64,000 nucleotides of DNA from positions 5,300,968 to 5,364,967 of the forward strand of contig RPFO01000079.1 of NCBI GenBank assembly GCA_009746045.1, given 5' to 3'. The DNA comes from Mesostigma viride. Its lineage: Eukaryota > Streptophyta > Mesostigmatophyceae > Mesostigmatales > Mesostigmataceae. A program made the translations under genes and the position numbers. The notes beneath the pieces were generated by a model, which saw only the letters and a list, made by a program, of their open reading frames with translations, made no database searches and was not told where the DNA came from. Positions within the stretch are counted from its first letter, which is position 1. Each line of letters opens with the position of its first letter. This document shows positions 59,637-62,340 of the stretch, in pieces.

Positions 59637-60775
59637 CAAATAAAAAACTTAAGTAAAAACAATCGGTCAATGCATCCATCTTTCACCCACAGGAGAAGGA
59701 GCTGCAGGACATCTCCATCCCCCTCTCCTTCAGGGCCAATGCGGCGCTGCGGCTGCATGGGCTTGCGTGCTGGTTCGACTTCTCCTTCCTCGGAAGGTGA
59801 GCGGCACCCCTCTCCTTCATGGGAAGATGAGTGGCACCCCTCTCCTTCATGGGAAGGCCATCAGGGGCCAACATCTACGGAAACTAACCCCAAGCCTTAG
59901 CCTCGGGTCGGGTTAGCGGCACCTCAGGGAGTAAGCAGCGCCCTGGGGCAGGGGCAAGGGGTACTTCACGTGTGAATGGGGGCATGCATGTACATGAGAG
60001 GGACTAATCTGTTTGGAGATTGGGTATTGTTCTGAGATGGGATTATGTTGTGAGATGGGATAGGGTTGCGGGATATGACTGTGAGCCCGCATGCTGCTTT
60101 GGCCATTTCAAGGCTTTGGGGTTGAAGCCATAATTTGTCCCGCTCGTCGCGGAGCCGCCCCTTTCTGGTCTCTGCCCACACAATTTCTCACGCTGCCTAA
60201 AGACCTAAGCGGCTGCTGCACTCTTTGTTTGCACACACGCATGACCCCACCCGCGCCCCCCACCCGCGCCCCCCACCCGCCCCCCCCACCCGCGCCCCCC
60301 ACCCGTGCCCCCACGCACGGCCCCACTCACTCTCCCCTGCAGCTCGTCGACGCGCTGCCTGTCCACCGCGCCAGGCCTGCCCGTGACACACTGGTTCCAG
60401 ATGCGGCTGGTCTTAGAGGAGCCCTTGGTGGCCACGCCCGGGGCCCAAGTGACGGGCATGCTGCACTTGGTAGCGCACGAACGGCAGAGCTACCACATGC
60501 ACGTGGTGCTGGCCACGCCCGCGCTGCCAGGGGTGCCTGTTGTGAACTCGACGCCCCAGGCGTCCGCCCAGGGTGGCAACTGGGATGGATGGGAGGCGCC
60601 CACGGGCTGGCATGTCTCCCGCGGGTACTTTGACCTCAAGGACCCGTACTATCGGCAGATGCATTCGTCGGGGGGCTCGGGCAGCGGCTGGTACCAGAAC
60701 CTGTGGGGGCAGGATGGGGAGTTCCACCCGCAGAATTCGTCACAGCCGGATGCACCGGGGGCAGACCAGGCGTGA
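29150..60775 (+). CDS. PRMT4: protein arginine methyltransferase 4 (CARM1-type), 13 exons
   Basis: Exons: 29150..29425, 29563..29643, 29948..30086, 32360..32632, 33609..33712, 35388..35486, 36131..36200, 55265..55361, 56838..56892, 57719..57802, 58574..58654, 59693..59796, 60343..60775; 631 residues, every junction in phase. It makes asymmetric dimethylarginine on histone H3 and RNA-binding proteins using AdoMet, in the nucleus. Visible features: a weak N-terminal PH-like region (LVLRFHD), [17 protein letters not shown], AdoMet motif [18 protein letters not shown], double-E loop [41 protein letters not shown] loop VTHWFQ, then a Gly/Ser-rich tail. TLLVNERM is plant-like; animals have YMLFNERM. 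Exon 4 could instead start at 32378 (same phase). Intron 10 uses a GC donor. Intron 7 carries an 18.7 kb virus, intron 3 a Penelope fragment. If the splice sites work, the gene is intact. Confidence 0.92.
30515..30612 (+). repeat. 37-bp direct duplication and dispersed 15-mer in CARM1 intron 3
   Basis: ATCGAAACACTGTAATATCG and a near copy are separated by 37 bp. They are followed by TATCAAGGAGACAAC (30,598-30,612), a 15-mer that recurs in both orientations at 62.3-63.4 kb. Confidence 0.6.
31210..32218 (-). mobile_element. Penelope-like reverse transcriptase fragment in CARM1 intron 3
   Basis: Minus strand. The first frame (32218-32027) has [17 protein letters not shown], the RT motif A region typical of Penelope-like elements. 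The next frame (31993-31328) has [30 protein letters not shown] (YIDD catalytic box at about 31,670-31,681), NYLDLNI, and [20 protein letters not shown] third frame (to about 31,210) gives the thumb-like end. Frame changes at about 32,000 and 31,400 and the lack of a GIY-YIG domain show a 5'-truncated dead copy. It lies antisense to CARM1. Confidence 0.8.
32684..33250 (+). repeat. short tandem repeats in CARM1 intron 4
   Basis: Three copies of GTGTGTATAGGGG lie at 32,684-32,731, then GGGC(G/A)TA(A/G)TA-type units at 32,755-32,860 that resume at 33,208-33,248. The interruption (about 32,862-33,207) looks like a later insertion splitting one array. Confidence 0.6.
34564..35378 (+). repeat. three tandem arrays in CARM1 intron 5
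   Basis: (1) 34,564-34,850: TGTCCTAGTTATC-type 13-mers, over 20 copies. (2) 34,851-34,950: a 50-bp unit twice, starting ATTTGCTCGTGTACCAG. (3) 35,118-35,378: AT-rich units built on TTGTTATTGATACTAAAAC, about a dozen copies, ending just before the exon 6 acceptor. Confidence 0.85.
35463..35636 (+). repeat. 24-nt tandem ladder copying the exon 6 5' splice site
   Basis: The end of CARM1 exon 6 (TACAGCGACATTGTCAAG) and the start of intron 6 (GTGAGC) are repeated at exact 24-nt steps. The donor position is GTGAGC at 35487, 35511, 35535 and 35559, GTAAGT at 35583, ATAAGG at 35607 and GTATGT at 35631. All units are in one open frame, so use of a later donor would insert multiples of eight residues (VSYSDVVK type) between YSDIVK and VIQGK. 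Comparison with plant PRMT4 favours the first donor, but the fifth has the best consensus. Confidence 0.9.
36458..37221 (+). repeat. left terminal inverted repeat of the PLV
   Basis: 764 bp matching the right end in reverse complement, from TATATATATAACCCC at the tip to GCGGGGTTTAG at the inner edge. It contains four copies of ATTGAGTGAT within 90 bp of the tip and two tandem units of 188 bp (about 36,751 and 36,939). Each unit has a perfect 15-bp-arm hairpin (36,834-36,884 and 37,022-37,072; arms GCGTTCTGCCCAACT). No gene is supported inside it. Confidence 0.95.
37253..37597 (-). CDS. PLV hypothetical protein, 114 residues
   Basis: First gene inside the left TIR; its stop is 32 nt from the TIR edge. 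The N-terminal half ([37 protein letters not shown]) looks like a real soluble helical protein. The last about 20 residues are Arg/Ser-rich and may be read-out into non-conserved sequence. Start could be the first ATG or the internal ATG four codons on. TCTATACAGC lies about 10 nt upstream, similar to the TATA-like box of other genes in the element. No family recognised. Confidence 0.5.
   Translation of the reverse strand: MFVTMNDILNCIEACKPGSGGYIQDGSERARNAAEVARISCIIAGKPDPYDDNYRLELEQLDNPLTLLAAASRALGSEATPTTFTRCVRTSRFSPSWPVASRAGSPSLRRHSRR
37639..37821 (-). CDS. PLV small hypothetical protein, 60 residues
   Basis: [18 protein letters not shown] at the N terminus, then an Arg-rich helix and a Pro/acidic tail. 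MGNC could be a myristoylation and palmitoylation signal (Gly2, Cys4), which would place it at a membrane; this is inference. It sits between two other minus-strand frames with the same orientation. Confidence 0.5.
   Translation of the reverse strand: MGNCLKLGYEYSEILEESIRRIRRSPTYRRAYEVVYAPFEIAPDSEGTPTPAPSPDNKHN
37856..38350 (-). CDS. PLV hypothetical protein, 164 residues
   Basis: Compact acidic-to-neutral protein beginning [18 protein letters not shown] with beta-rich middle ([28 protein letters not shown]) and a Cys/His/Lys tail (CKCHHK). No signal peptide or membrane segment. No family recognised. TTATAAGTTG lies about 12-22 nt upstream of the ATG, fitting the element's TATA-like box. It lies downstream of the LamG fibre gene, 48 nt after that gene's stop. 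Confidence 0.6.
   Translation of the reverse strand: MDYPTIYQIALDSVASQNTIDEYNGIYSFDIKPDPRAPIIDSTWRGGVHFAYLKDVENQENYSLVGLVSSSFSGGEHNPQDSVVLCTEECKDVAASYTVINDHAFFNLKNDHLFRNGGRLEIGLVHIDRGVDDKQFIPLTHESFLCILRFEKIRGFDKCKCHHK
38399..40089 (-). CDS. PLV fibre: Big_12-type Ig-like repeats plus LamG-like domain, N-terminal frameshift
   Basis: Four Ig-like repeats of about 85 residues at the N-terminal side, each with VTATFS..V.GF.LGDI.V.NGTA and ending SNTLSFTY, the pattern of bacterial Big_12 domains. They are followed (from [10 protein letters not shown]) by about 220 residues resembling a concanavalin/LamG-3 lectin fold, ending [20 protein letters not shown]. Expected role: virion surface adhesin. 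An ATG at 40089 starts [18 protein letters not shown] but hits a stop at 40,033. The repeat frame is open only below the stop at 40,040-40,042, and no ATG opens it. The two frames overlap in 40,033-40,039, so one nucleotide appears lost or gained there. The repeats suggest an origin in bacterial or phage adhesins. Confidence 0.8.
40116..40280 (-). CDS. PLV small protein, 54 residues, between MCP and fibre
   Basis: ATG at 40280, stop TAG at 40116. Begins [21 protein letters not shown] and ends with a Lys/Pro-rich tail. Codon usage matches its neighbours (GC-ending). GTGTATAGC sits about 8-16 nt upstream of the ATG. It fills an otherwise empty 220-nt gap directly downstream of the capsid gene. 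Function unknown; position suggests a virion component. Confidence 0.6.
   Translation of the reverse strand: MDYLKDPRYTANPLNRVTLVFDTPELADNGTATNLPAKKGPLMEPKFQYPLPKK
40311..41555 (-). CDS. MCP: PLV major capsid protein (double jelly roll)
   Basis: 414 residues, beginning [23 protein letters not shown]-type MCP pattern: [20 protein letters not shown], then [21 protein letters not shown], a Gly/Ala-rich loop at about 192-208 between the two jelly rolls, then [13 protein letters not shown] and a C-terminal strand [15 protein letters not shown]. Length fits PLV/virophage capsid proteins at the short end. MCP trimers form the pseudo-hexameric capsomers of the icosahedral shell. The ATG is preceded by ATCTAAGGTAGAAGGTATAC, a composite promoter-like sequence shared with the next gene upstream. 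It lies beside penton and minor proteins, as usual. Confidence 0.88.
   Translation of the reverse strand: MSSDGSWYNRAIPKSMQYLIKTLGQHSTSRVQLSTLSANSGIKQGSVVAVRLPTHGFADLHSFAMFFEATPTTTAGFCKFPPYTSSLIRRLEVLVGGQSVDSINDYAQLFNTLLTVHGGQGFINSQGPAGWSLNDTANVTLTENTAQKGIIDNWLGFLSGDPRIIDLSLFPPIEIRITLMDGGVMIPGAAAGGGVAAGAGLGFELNDIHFSIDTYRFQEDVVSQIFASRLAEGGTLPFRWKTWQSTKQTIPGDTYSIKATLSSASASKLLAVQVAAAADVANARYNTMFAHTADGLTGFQFDINGSNQTPAYRMGITEAWVNLVSAFNDQGNSLSCARADINPETWAGSDFVMACHLNMPCAGAEYQSGLDLRGTASVVTLRVDSAGAGHVSYIFVEMEAKMDVGAGRQAAVYL
41563..41582 (-). promoter_or_regulatory. MCP promoter-like box
   Basis: On the minus strand: ATCTAA, GTAG, then GGTATAC ending 9-12 nt before the ATG. The same order (ATCTAA, GTAG, GGTATAA) precedes the 94-residue protein gene. 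Confidence 0.5.
41596..41880 (-). CDS. PLV small amphipathic virion-type protein, 94 residues
   Basis: [20 protein letters not shown], then [19 protein letters not shown] and a helical C terminus. It is basic, Ala/Gly-rich and likely forms amphipathic helices. By position (between MCP and penton) and composition it resembles the small internal or membrane-active capsid proteins of adeno/PLV-type viruses; that role is inferred. Its first codons overlap the penton gene end by 11 nt, so its promoter box (GGTATAAAC, 41,888-41,896) lies within the penton coding sequence. Confidence 0.65.
   Translation of the reverse strand: MKLDFGKVVSTARKIGHMAGDAIRKVGEGARFIKGAAGAADAALGHVPSKLLESSPVLGTVYKAAKTGLDALSHIERKVDAHRASNPLLGKFLS
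41870..42727 (-). CDS. PLV minor capsid protein (penton, single jelly roll)
   Basis: 285 residues. The N-terminal arm ([15 protein letters not shown]) is followed by strand-rich sequence with [15 protein letters not shown] and the penton-type block [18 protein letters not shown], then [20 protein letters not shown] with VVQLTFRI, the signature end of PLV/virophage penton proteins. Penton pentamers close the 12 vertices of the capsid. The start overlaps the end of the upstream 103-residue frame by 74 nt. Adjacent to MCP as in most PLVs. Confidence 0.8.
   Translation of the reverse strand: MKEYVQECRTLTLRTENRTRGGLHDPIWDIPAGLLEDYHDVGLTLLTIPYEQTHINSNNNTFEVTMATAHTVSLPVGSWTTIENRQNIETTLLTIDSSFTVTYDRANSRYTFVAESPFQFLVGESVGRVLGLTPGIHQSNDQFVVYSNRPATNGRLRAVYVYSDIVRGNVVSATHGTVYGGLLACCPNLSKFLEPIIWQAQSPLWQHVRDSPRSISLRLLDEDDAPIQLYSDWVVQLTFRISPQKAMGVEARKIGGILKYMALDKDVLPARRLSNQVGINEEDEA
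42654..42965 (-). CDS. PLV hypothetical protein, 103 residues
   Basis: Starts [18 protein letters not shown]; helical, with a basic middle ([15 protein letters not shown]) and an acidic C terminus. The ATG at 42965 is preferred over an in-frame TTG four codons upstream. GCTATATTGC lies about 10-20 nt before it. The C-terminal 24 codons overlap the penton start in another frame. No family recognised. Confidence 0.55.
   Translation of the reverse strand: MNMDNLFSDAEMLQIAQWMTLYPDTPREFIEAAMLYCRSKPLTGKERRVLKRKSRGLAGESGKVVIHGKNEITSEVIVENEGVRSGVQDVDAEDREQDQGRSP
42995..43519 (-). CDS. PLV basic protein with a zinc-finger-like motif, 174 residues
   Basis: The N terminus is very basic ([20 protein letters not shown]), the middle Ala/Pro-rich, and residues about 122-150 hold [20 protein letters not shown] followed by a further His, a C2H2-like spacing. 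Probably a DNA-condensing or packaged core protein; inference from composition and virion-gene context. Two adjacent ATGs could start it. GTTATAAAGC is 3-12 nt upstream. Confidence 0.65.
   Translation of the reverse strand: MMPRKTSKRPSKKAHKARRKVRTTAQMPTTSTMTNSIIIHSTPVRRPAKKGKVAEIRGFRDAMLMSAIMANAKPVAYPPLSAYDQKPEAAAPVSVPVAPPVAASPEPARLEGGSRFSSIDYECADCGLKPKSNTQQGLNQHLRAMIKKKEPKHVSGALRRGELTGISGSRESPL
43546..46782 (-). CDS. PLV giant fibre/adhesin-like protein, 1078 residues
   Basis: Residues about 20-40 form a short coiled coil ([20 protein letters not shown]). The rest is Thr/Ser/Gly-rich beta sequence without membrane segments, including immunoglobulin-like or lectin-like stretches ([38 protein letters not shown]). 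The C terminus is beta-rich. Size, composition and place in the virion block suggest a tail-fibre-like receptor-binding protein. No exact family recognised. It diverges from the 185-residue gene across 39 nt. Confidence 0.75.
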   Translation of the reverse strand: MVVVSGNPANYNLSTGLGEDTVDERIADLESDLQSLQLQVHPFDSHITVNGVRYVYPSAPTRVRLGDNYSEWTAVTTGETSGMLEVDGGIVADWIRISSLRLLDQYATISEIVADRILTRDQIDWLFDRHSVGYTTLPSPSAMFTIQYENGTLSAPGTTFTITNNQDIRILLPYTVTGGDSDGKCTYQVQVLGALDPINASQTVDGPHMDEIHFGSTGHAYFGKLMSFSQVGFATTRDLNRMQRLSNGLHITRTYAPLTAWDIGRIDQVNETYWENSTPHKTWVLIGDGAIPGVTLGIQNTTPYAYQRKLPITWKVDEVSLTSPNGGIELDEDGGLRGEDAVTCALTSADNGKYLSADVTIYDDGTITTSTTQRKGVIIGVVKTDPLVPAIRSPSRFFSTIKPARIGVQMHADHDTGYGSSAHTAASFEVVANGVSQGSVTGAGGIAYLLPDPSLKEVQVVPRFSCPRDTPNITGETVTVTGPAATFHSLFQFSRDHTTTLQPTHENYLYTASPANFNALAADDITPPTKCVVFTDEEIDGPFLVCFEIVVPSGSAFVSLSDHNDITGKYHPAFTDGHECWRNQGAADNWWSVCGININKAEGKIGLYQNLKIATQYTLDATWASKTIFWVAFRRRSDGLVERYISYGAPTGLSSMTKLSNGVGGIFTASPTGIVAPYAPGQLRIVFYLDTGSQVIINQSGLVDDTNTTEFVSLTTTNSLGLYSSSGDTLRLTHRGTQALICSIMGRNYFSSPVPGVANLYYTELLTTKDNIVHAVAKLPPYNHGNTPMTYPVAVYGVLPDLPHIKKFEVSLYYNHGSLSTTNLFSTIIKGAEWVGGVLTTSSGINGAGQRWINVSIQLSTPFIPSLGGLTHLFTATFLPTGSFNPSSTLVYMDSSTAKFYGDGGFQVGTTSYLNEAVYTDEREAHRIPFSITGMRTVAYDYMQPELWELGPKGTVSFRDQNGAVISPPTTLSAFYLRVHFTQGAPALLDIGHPYRLLPDAVNFIYGPGTTGRLLVGPSWRVAPGYDEADGVYEILLRVDKPLGSGSAVVYLDPPLKCRSKSGLPASGEIFGPITWTV
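46783..46821. promoter_or_regulatory. divergent promoter between the two PLV gene blocks
   Basis: 39 nt separate the ATGs of the giant fibre (minus) and the coiled-coil protein (plus). It contains TTATCTAAG and ACTATAGCGCC. Both blocks must share it or have promoters extending into coding sequence. Confidence 0.55.
46822..47379 (+). CDS. PLV charged coiled-coil protein, 185 residues
   Basis: Starts [19 protein letters not shown] (disordered), then about 90 residues of Lys/Glu/Arg-rich helix ([20 protein letters not shown] and on), then a Pro-rich linker and a short helical end ([19 protein letters not shown]). The ATG at 46822 is preferred because upstream in-frame codons overlap the divergent fibre gene. 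Possibly a scaffold or DNA-binding protein; unproven. It is 20 nt upstream of the ATPase gene. Confidence 0.7.
   Translation: MNPVPDAPDSPTSPAAADVESTAPQEPVKTEEVSKAVKYKKGAQLSEEQKQALRDKMRPYHQKRNEERAKKRQEEREAEITKRKVLEKELELQRQRLVELELEEKRNKFRIERLLAAEEVAETPTDTPRPRRGKKPKYEVEQEEREQAAKPKAPPPAVKTAPTLTPYEQRMLAIRASLLASLNDD
47400..48284 (+). CDS. PLV genome-packaging ATPase (A32/FtsK-HerA type)
   Basis: 294 residues. Walker A is GMRGTGKTT (43-51), Walker [11 protein letters not shown] (168-177), followed by a sensor-like VFVNQS (204-209) and an Arg-rich segment ([15 protein letters not shown]). This fits the A32-like packaging ATPases of PLVs, virophages and NCLDVs, which pump DNA into the preformed capsid. 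It is preceded by TTCTAATAA directly before the ATG. Length is typical. Confidence 0.88.
   Translation: MPEIESIHIETPLANKDLKLKYAKTRQVPSNAPRLHFIASFVGMRGTGKTTAAINMVKAYFDAHSFDKLYLISGSATTEPKYKLLPTPAMSMETYTDDSFNQMVADIKKDLTEYEEYQRDLKVWEKFKKEFLDGQKTEEDMDLNMFLTLDRLQFKEPETRFQYGPPSSIILIDDMAGSKLYRADSKGPVSSFAFKHRHLLTSMVFVNQSFTSAGVPRSVRANVSFLVLFRTKDRRASRQIAEESAGHTSPEDFLALWEYATQNSPHDFLAVDNDEPDDSKRYRKNFDTYLVLKK
48313..48842 (+). CDS. PLV AT-hook DNA-binding protein, frameshifted in a C8 tract
   Basis: The first about 110 codons (frame of ATG 48313; [19 protein letters not shown], then [19 protein letters not shown]) are followed by a C8 run at 48,642-48,649. After the run the plausible protein continues in the -1 frame: Pro-rich, then [11 protein letters not shown] and [11 protein letters not shown], two AT-hook-like motifs, with a stop at 48,840. 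In the original frame the same DNA gives Arg-rich nonsense to 48,903. Either one C is missing from the sequence or a -1 ribosomal slip on the C-run makes the full product. AT-hooks bind the minor groove of AT DNA, which suits a genome-binding protein. Confidence 0.65.
48843..49292 (+). other. longest non-coding gap of the PLV interior
   Basis: About 450 nt with no credible gene (small minus-strand frames here lack any recognisable content). Contains short inverted repeats (CGGAA/TTCCG near 49,025; CCTTGA/TCAAGG near 49,090-49,120), becomes AT-rich towards 49,260, and carries the recombinase promoter box. A candidate regulatory region or replication origin, unproven. Confidence 0.4.
49277..49284 (+). 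promoter_or_regulatory. TATA-like box of the recombinase gene
   Basis: GGTATAAG ends 8 nt before the ATG at 49293, like GGTATAC/GGTATAA ahead of MCP, the 94-residue gene and the primase gene. Confidence 0.5.
49293..50573 (+). CDS. PLV tyrosine recombinase (integrase)
   Basis: 426 residues. The N-terminal region (1-130) is charged and helical with possible DNA contacts ([20 protein letters not shown]). The catalytic domain (about 255-426) shows box [11 protein letters not shown] (Arg289), a beta-hairpin lysine NAHKT (Lys324), box II DNARQAF (Arg387), [10 protein letters not shown] with His412 and the nucleophile Tyr420. The usual HxxR histidine position is occupied by another residue (D-N-A-R). 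This layout matches virophage/PLV/giant-virus tyrosine recombinases. It would integrate or excise the element by strand exchange at the TIR tips. It is near the right end, with the primase downstream. Confidence 0.85.
   Translation: MVKVVRSEEELRQRREAQARYRLKHPEKAALQRMRAMAKKDQWTPTEKWLEKHGTDCEEVNEVRAVVGLPEKECKPQEAPSKPAPPKKTLAHPALWSLDDAKNMVANLPETLSPAEGAGRKRAQRAKGQISRGSGKTYLARLTKILRHLGYEPDKDGAKPVTPLLDTKKVREAVDALSEPSERGGKKDRAITKKTNAKDLFSSINSIDNQMDAGKRIPQDVREAYVEDMATSQEGLEANAEFVSENKPPAHPWPELVELRDKAVKEGLESDKALIGLLYFSGEELPPVRLDYHDARIVKSAKELGKTENGYIPKEYRFIINAHKTAPVLGAIDFVVPKNLKTLREALDMRKDRPYLFMPSRGKKAPMSVETFGAILRKHFHGVDNARQAFVTQFVMNAGMAARKRFAKMMAHSVNVQIQYERMRND
50605..50627 (+). terminator. perfect 10-bp palindrome between recombinase and primase genes
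   Basis: CTTTTATAAC-GTA-GTTATAAAAG, 32 nt after the recombinase stop, followed by a T6 run at 50,635. It may be a transcript 3'-end signal or a protein-binding site. Confidence 0.45.
50749..50757 (+). promoter_or_regulatory. TATA-like box of the primase-helicase gene
   Basis: GGTATACAC ends 9 nt before the chosen ATG at 50767. This supports the downstream ATG over the longer in-frame reading from 50647, which has no ATG. Confidence 0.5.
50767..54240 (+). CDS. PLV primase-helicase fusion (AEP primase, zinc site, SF2 UL9-like helicase)
   Basis: 1157 residues. The AEP-type primase has the metal-binding motif HFDLDD (85-90), SFHIVV (142-147) and [12 protein letters not shown] (225-235), as in UL52-like primases. 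A likely zinc site follows: CLIC (363-366), a nearby His and CW at 391. The helicase has Walker [10 protein letters not shown] (453-461), DExD-type VVILDEVDS (563-571), motif V-like [10 protein letters not shown] (729-738) and motif [10 protein letters not shown] (764-771). The SVG/QQxHRxR style resembles herpes UL9/origin-binding-protein helicases and not the SF3/D5 helicases of many PLVs. The C-terminal about 330 residues are helical and unassigned. It would unwind and prime viral DNA. Confidence 0.85.
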   Translation: MTTKVYLKYNPRWLPAQQMAIDNGEKLGHPFLAALDKDEKTAKKYTSVRDVEHLMEIHKECIDHPHIDMHCLYEMVKEDHPSWMHFDLDDIYPKGEDIPDVLHHFIRIFEAFCFDVLEKNPDGFKYLISGSPREKGDGMKVSFHIVVKYLKTTDLAARHYIINEFGYYVRSHFLDPDSTFHKDAALLINREKGWPYIQKKWETFADIPKDCATDGNIKLVIDESIYTKNRCFRMVGHHKFGQHDPNAVLRIISGSDDIKDHLVNIYPTTDQTGVQTVEMPEGWKEHYMKKSGNAGRRAPSASISMWKTVSGTFVDASKVARSVEAIAKVSPGSRYMNTQEQFSVMRGGAVKVSRFTLDPGTKCLICKESHNSPGHGPRVEEYSDGEVAYTCWAEKPKPCKTHIKIADRFEYISDKVEFTEVYSEGKVRHFDLAPIVHSLHPGSTEKLTYITQSSMGTGKSEANRAMIAAVLNLYKDARVLLMFANISLSRQEEYNLNKDVIDPALNGGKTRTRAELLADYRYFLNYLKNSRKEEGANDYWITHPRVLVVLNSILRLQDRRFDVVILDEVDSIFNALSNAVMRDRENVFKALMDIITNAKVLIASDANITAGAVNFIRSHRPATDFRVINNEYVRPTNRVLHFTCIKPGRGCEKEWIYQASKQAKKFLDAGKTFVLVSSEAGGTLDRVREQLGDSLNGVNTRRYTSKTPKGDLDLGANEAWKDVQYLEYSPTISVGVSYTLPTFDSMIVMARNSDKHAPYTTTLQQMHRVRQLREGDVHVFYLDSTTPATRPLADFKLIKSHTRQQVDEMFMMMKGLKSSVISSWGEDGERLFGDTSPAYNLLCRNLEALGASRSHYDELMIRTLRERYGYKIAGEVQAGRSEEAPKLKKIEKGEFEPRMISAEEYRELTARAGDRDAILTDAECKLVEMYELCHDRYKISEDLIDEGLIKELADEKARETYHAREQYSRVTELGWEAAIGEGIVDDRARKSENVFGLVRNKKIDHAYRLTMARQLLAGSGIMEFCLDGKSASSTAISRERLTEAVNKLDRDWLYTYQGKFRSVFGYRRRSKNGPGCLSFEQCVGVLESILASTLGINMRTWREEHEKASDAYVSKECMIEFFEKYKPEWWGKQAEIAEDIKKVREFKMPSDYQFAFR
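54241..54369 (+). other. spacer between primase stop and right TIR
   Basis: 129 nt, no gene. Contains the 3' end of the primase transcript and an A-rich run next to the TIR edge. Confidence 0.5.
54370..55132 (-). repeat. right terminal inverted repeat of the PLV
   Basis: Reverse complement of the left TIR, about 763 bp and nearly identical. Inner hairpin 54,518-54,568 keeps the CCC/GGG arms. Outer hairpin 54,706-54,754 has lost one C in one arm and the paired G in the other (GCGTTCTGCCAACT/AGTTGGCAGAACGC), so the stem stays perfect. The tip TA run is one dinucleotide longer than on the left. Confidence 0.95.
55480..56285 (+). repeat. 29-bp minisatellite in CARM1 intron 8
   Basis: About 27 copies of a unit made of TGCTTGCTTTTACCCATC followed by TGCCTGTCGCA, with CATC/CGTC and TGCC/TGCA/TTCC variants. 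Higher-order doublets are visible (a block near 55,895-56,020 repeats near 56,075-56,200). Confidence 0.95.
56905..57125 (+). repeat. 26-bp repeat in CARM1 intron 9
   Basis: About nine copies of CATGCATCTTTGCTGCGTGCC followed by CTGTT or CTTTT, starting 13 nt after the exon 9 donor. Confidence 0.9.
57803..57808 (+). promoter_or_regulatory. non-canonical GC 5' splice site of CARM1 intron 10
   Basis: The exon ends TTCTCGCAG and the intron begins GCAAGT. The phase-0 join [11 protein letters not shown] matches PRMT4 proteins exactly, so the GC donor is required. The flanking CAG and AAGT are perfect consensus, as expected for GC-AG introns. Confidence 0.85.
58479..58566 (+). repeat. 9-bp (TTGCCCCCC)n array in CARM1 intron 10
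   Basis: About ten copies of TTGCCCCCC that end 7 nt before the exon 11 acceptor AG, so the array forms the polypyrimidine tract of that splice site. Confidence 0.95.
59575..59632 (+). repeat. (CA)n microsatellite in CARM1 intron 11
   Basis: About 28 CA units, 60 nt upstream of the exon 12 acceptor. Confidence 0.97.
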
Positions 60776-60856
60776 AGGATGAGGCGTGAGGGACAAGGCT
60801 TGACGGCCAGTAATCGATAGATCTTTGCACGTCCAAGACCAAGTGCGCAGGTGGTG

Positions 60857-60861
60857 TGTAA
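60857..60861 (+). terminator. TGTAA poly(A) signal candidate for CARM1
   Basis: TGTAA 81 nt after the CARM1 stop codon at 60775, at the distance usual in chlorophytes. Confidence 0.5.
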
Positions 60862-61884
60862 CTTGGCTGCACGCTGTGGCCATGCATAAGGTGCTATTTG
60901 TGTATGGCAACTACAGCCAGGGAGCAGTTGATGAGTTTGAAGCAGACTTTATTAAGTGAGACAAATATTCCTGGATGCATGGCGATCCAACGTCGTGGAA
61001 GGACTTGGGTAGTTGTCTGAGAGGAAAGACGAGAAGAACGCGGGAGCCGCGTGGCTATTTGTAGGAAGACCTGCATGTCCAGAGGTAGATGTCCACATGG
61101 TAACAAACCAATAAGGAAAACAAAACTAAGAAGCTGTATGGAAGCTTTGGTGAGGGACCCAGGTCATCCATGGGGTAACGGTGGGGTGGGTGCACTGCAG
61201 CTGCCAGGGACCTTTTAGCGCGGAATTCACTGTTGTCTATGAGCTGCCAAATTATCCTGCAATTTTCCTTTTCGCTTTTTCATAGAAAAAAAGTCCTACA
61301 GGTAGTAACCTAGTGTAAGCTTCTGTACTTTTTCCAGGCTTTCCAAAAGAATAGTTATCCAGGCAGATGGCCACCATCTTGAGGAGGGCTTGTGTGTCTG
61401 TACTCTTGCATGCGAGTTTGCATCTACAATTCCTCCTTGTGTACGCAGCTTGTGTATGTGCGGTGCCTGGTAGGCAGCACACTTGTTTGTTGGGTGAATG
61501 CACATGCACGTCATATCAAAGAGACAACTACTAATTAAAATCAGGTAGTCTGCATCACGCGGTTACCAAGAAACGAACCTTCAACCCCTAAACAAAACGA
61601 GGAGGGAGGGTGCCCTAGCTTCTGCCACTGCCTCAAGTCCAGGCAGGCCACACAGGACTCTCGCTGCAACATGGTGCAGGCCCAACTGTGGGTGCAATAC
61701 ACCAGTAAGTAAGTAAAGGCGCGCGTGAACATGCACTGAAGGCATGCCACGGATCGAGTACTCGATCTGAGGTACTTTTCTACGCGGATAAGTTTCACCC
61801 ACGAAGGCAAGTGGCGCGACTCACTTCCCCAGGTCTGGAGTCGCAGATAGCAACTCCGTGTCATCTGCCTCCACCATCGCGGCC
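60862..61884. other. intergenic, no gene recognised
   Basis: AT-richer sequence downstream of CARM1. No domain-bearing frame or RNA gene seen. Confidence 0.4.
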
Positions 61885-62340
61885 ATGCAGCTTAATCAGC
61901 AACAAACGCTCGACCTCCGCGAGGAGGCCGACCTAGCTCACCAAGCGCAGGGCCATAACGTCATCGTCAAGCACTTCGACCAGCCGGCCGGCAGGTGAGG
62001 ACTCCGAGTATCTTGCAATAGCGAATTAAGCGCGATGTCCATTCTTACCCCCATGGCACTCACTGGTGAGCTGCGGATGTCGGCTATGTCCGCCTTCAAT
62101 CCGTGCGCGCGGGGCAAGGCTGGCCCGGCTCCCCTGGTCCTCACCTTTGATTACATGCGGCGGATAAGCTATCGTTTCTTAAATGCCGCAAGAAGCTCGC
62201 GGGGATTTCCTACACGCTGCACGACGACTTGACCCCGGCGCAGCAACAACGGCGACAGGAGCTATGGCCGACCTACCTCCGGCAGCTCCGGCAGACCGCA
62301 GGGGGGAAGCCAGTATACTGGTTGTCTCCTTGATACTGGA
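61885..62340 (+). mobile_element. LINE ORF1 fragment, same subfamily as 15.2-16.0 kb
   Basis: The plus strand encodes QQTLDLREEADL, NVIVKHFDQP, then after a frame change GPAPLVLTFDYMRR and, in a third frame, TLHDDLTPAQQQRRQELWP, the L1-type ORF1 C-terminal domain also seen at about 17,080-17,110 (minus). Frameshifts show it is inactive. Confidence 0.65.
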
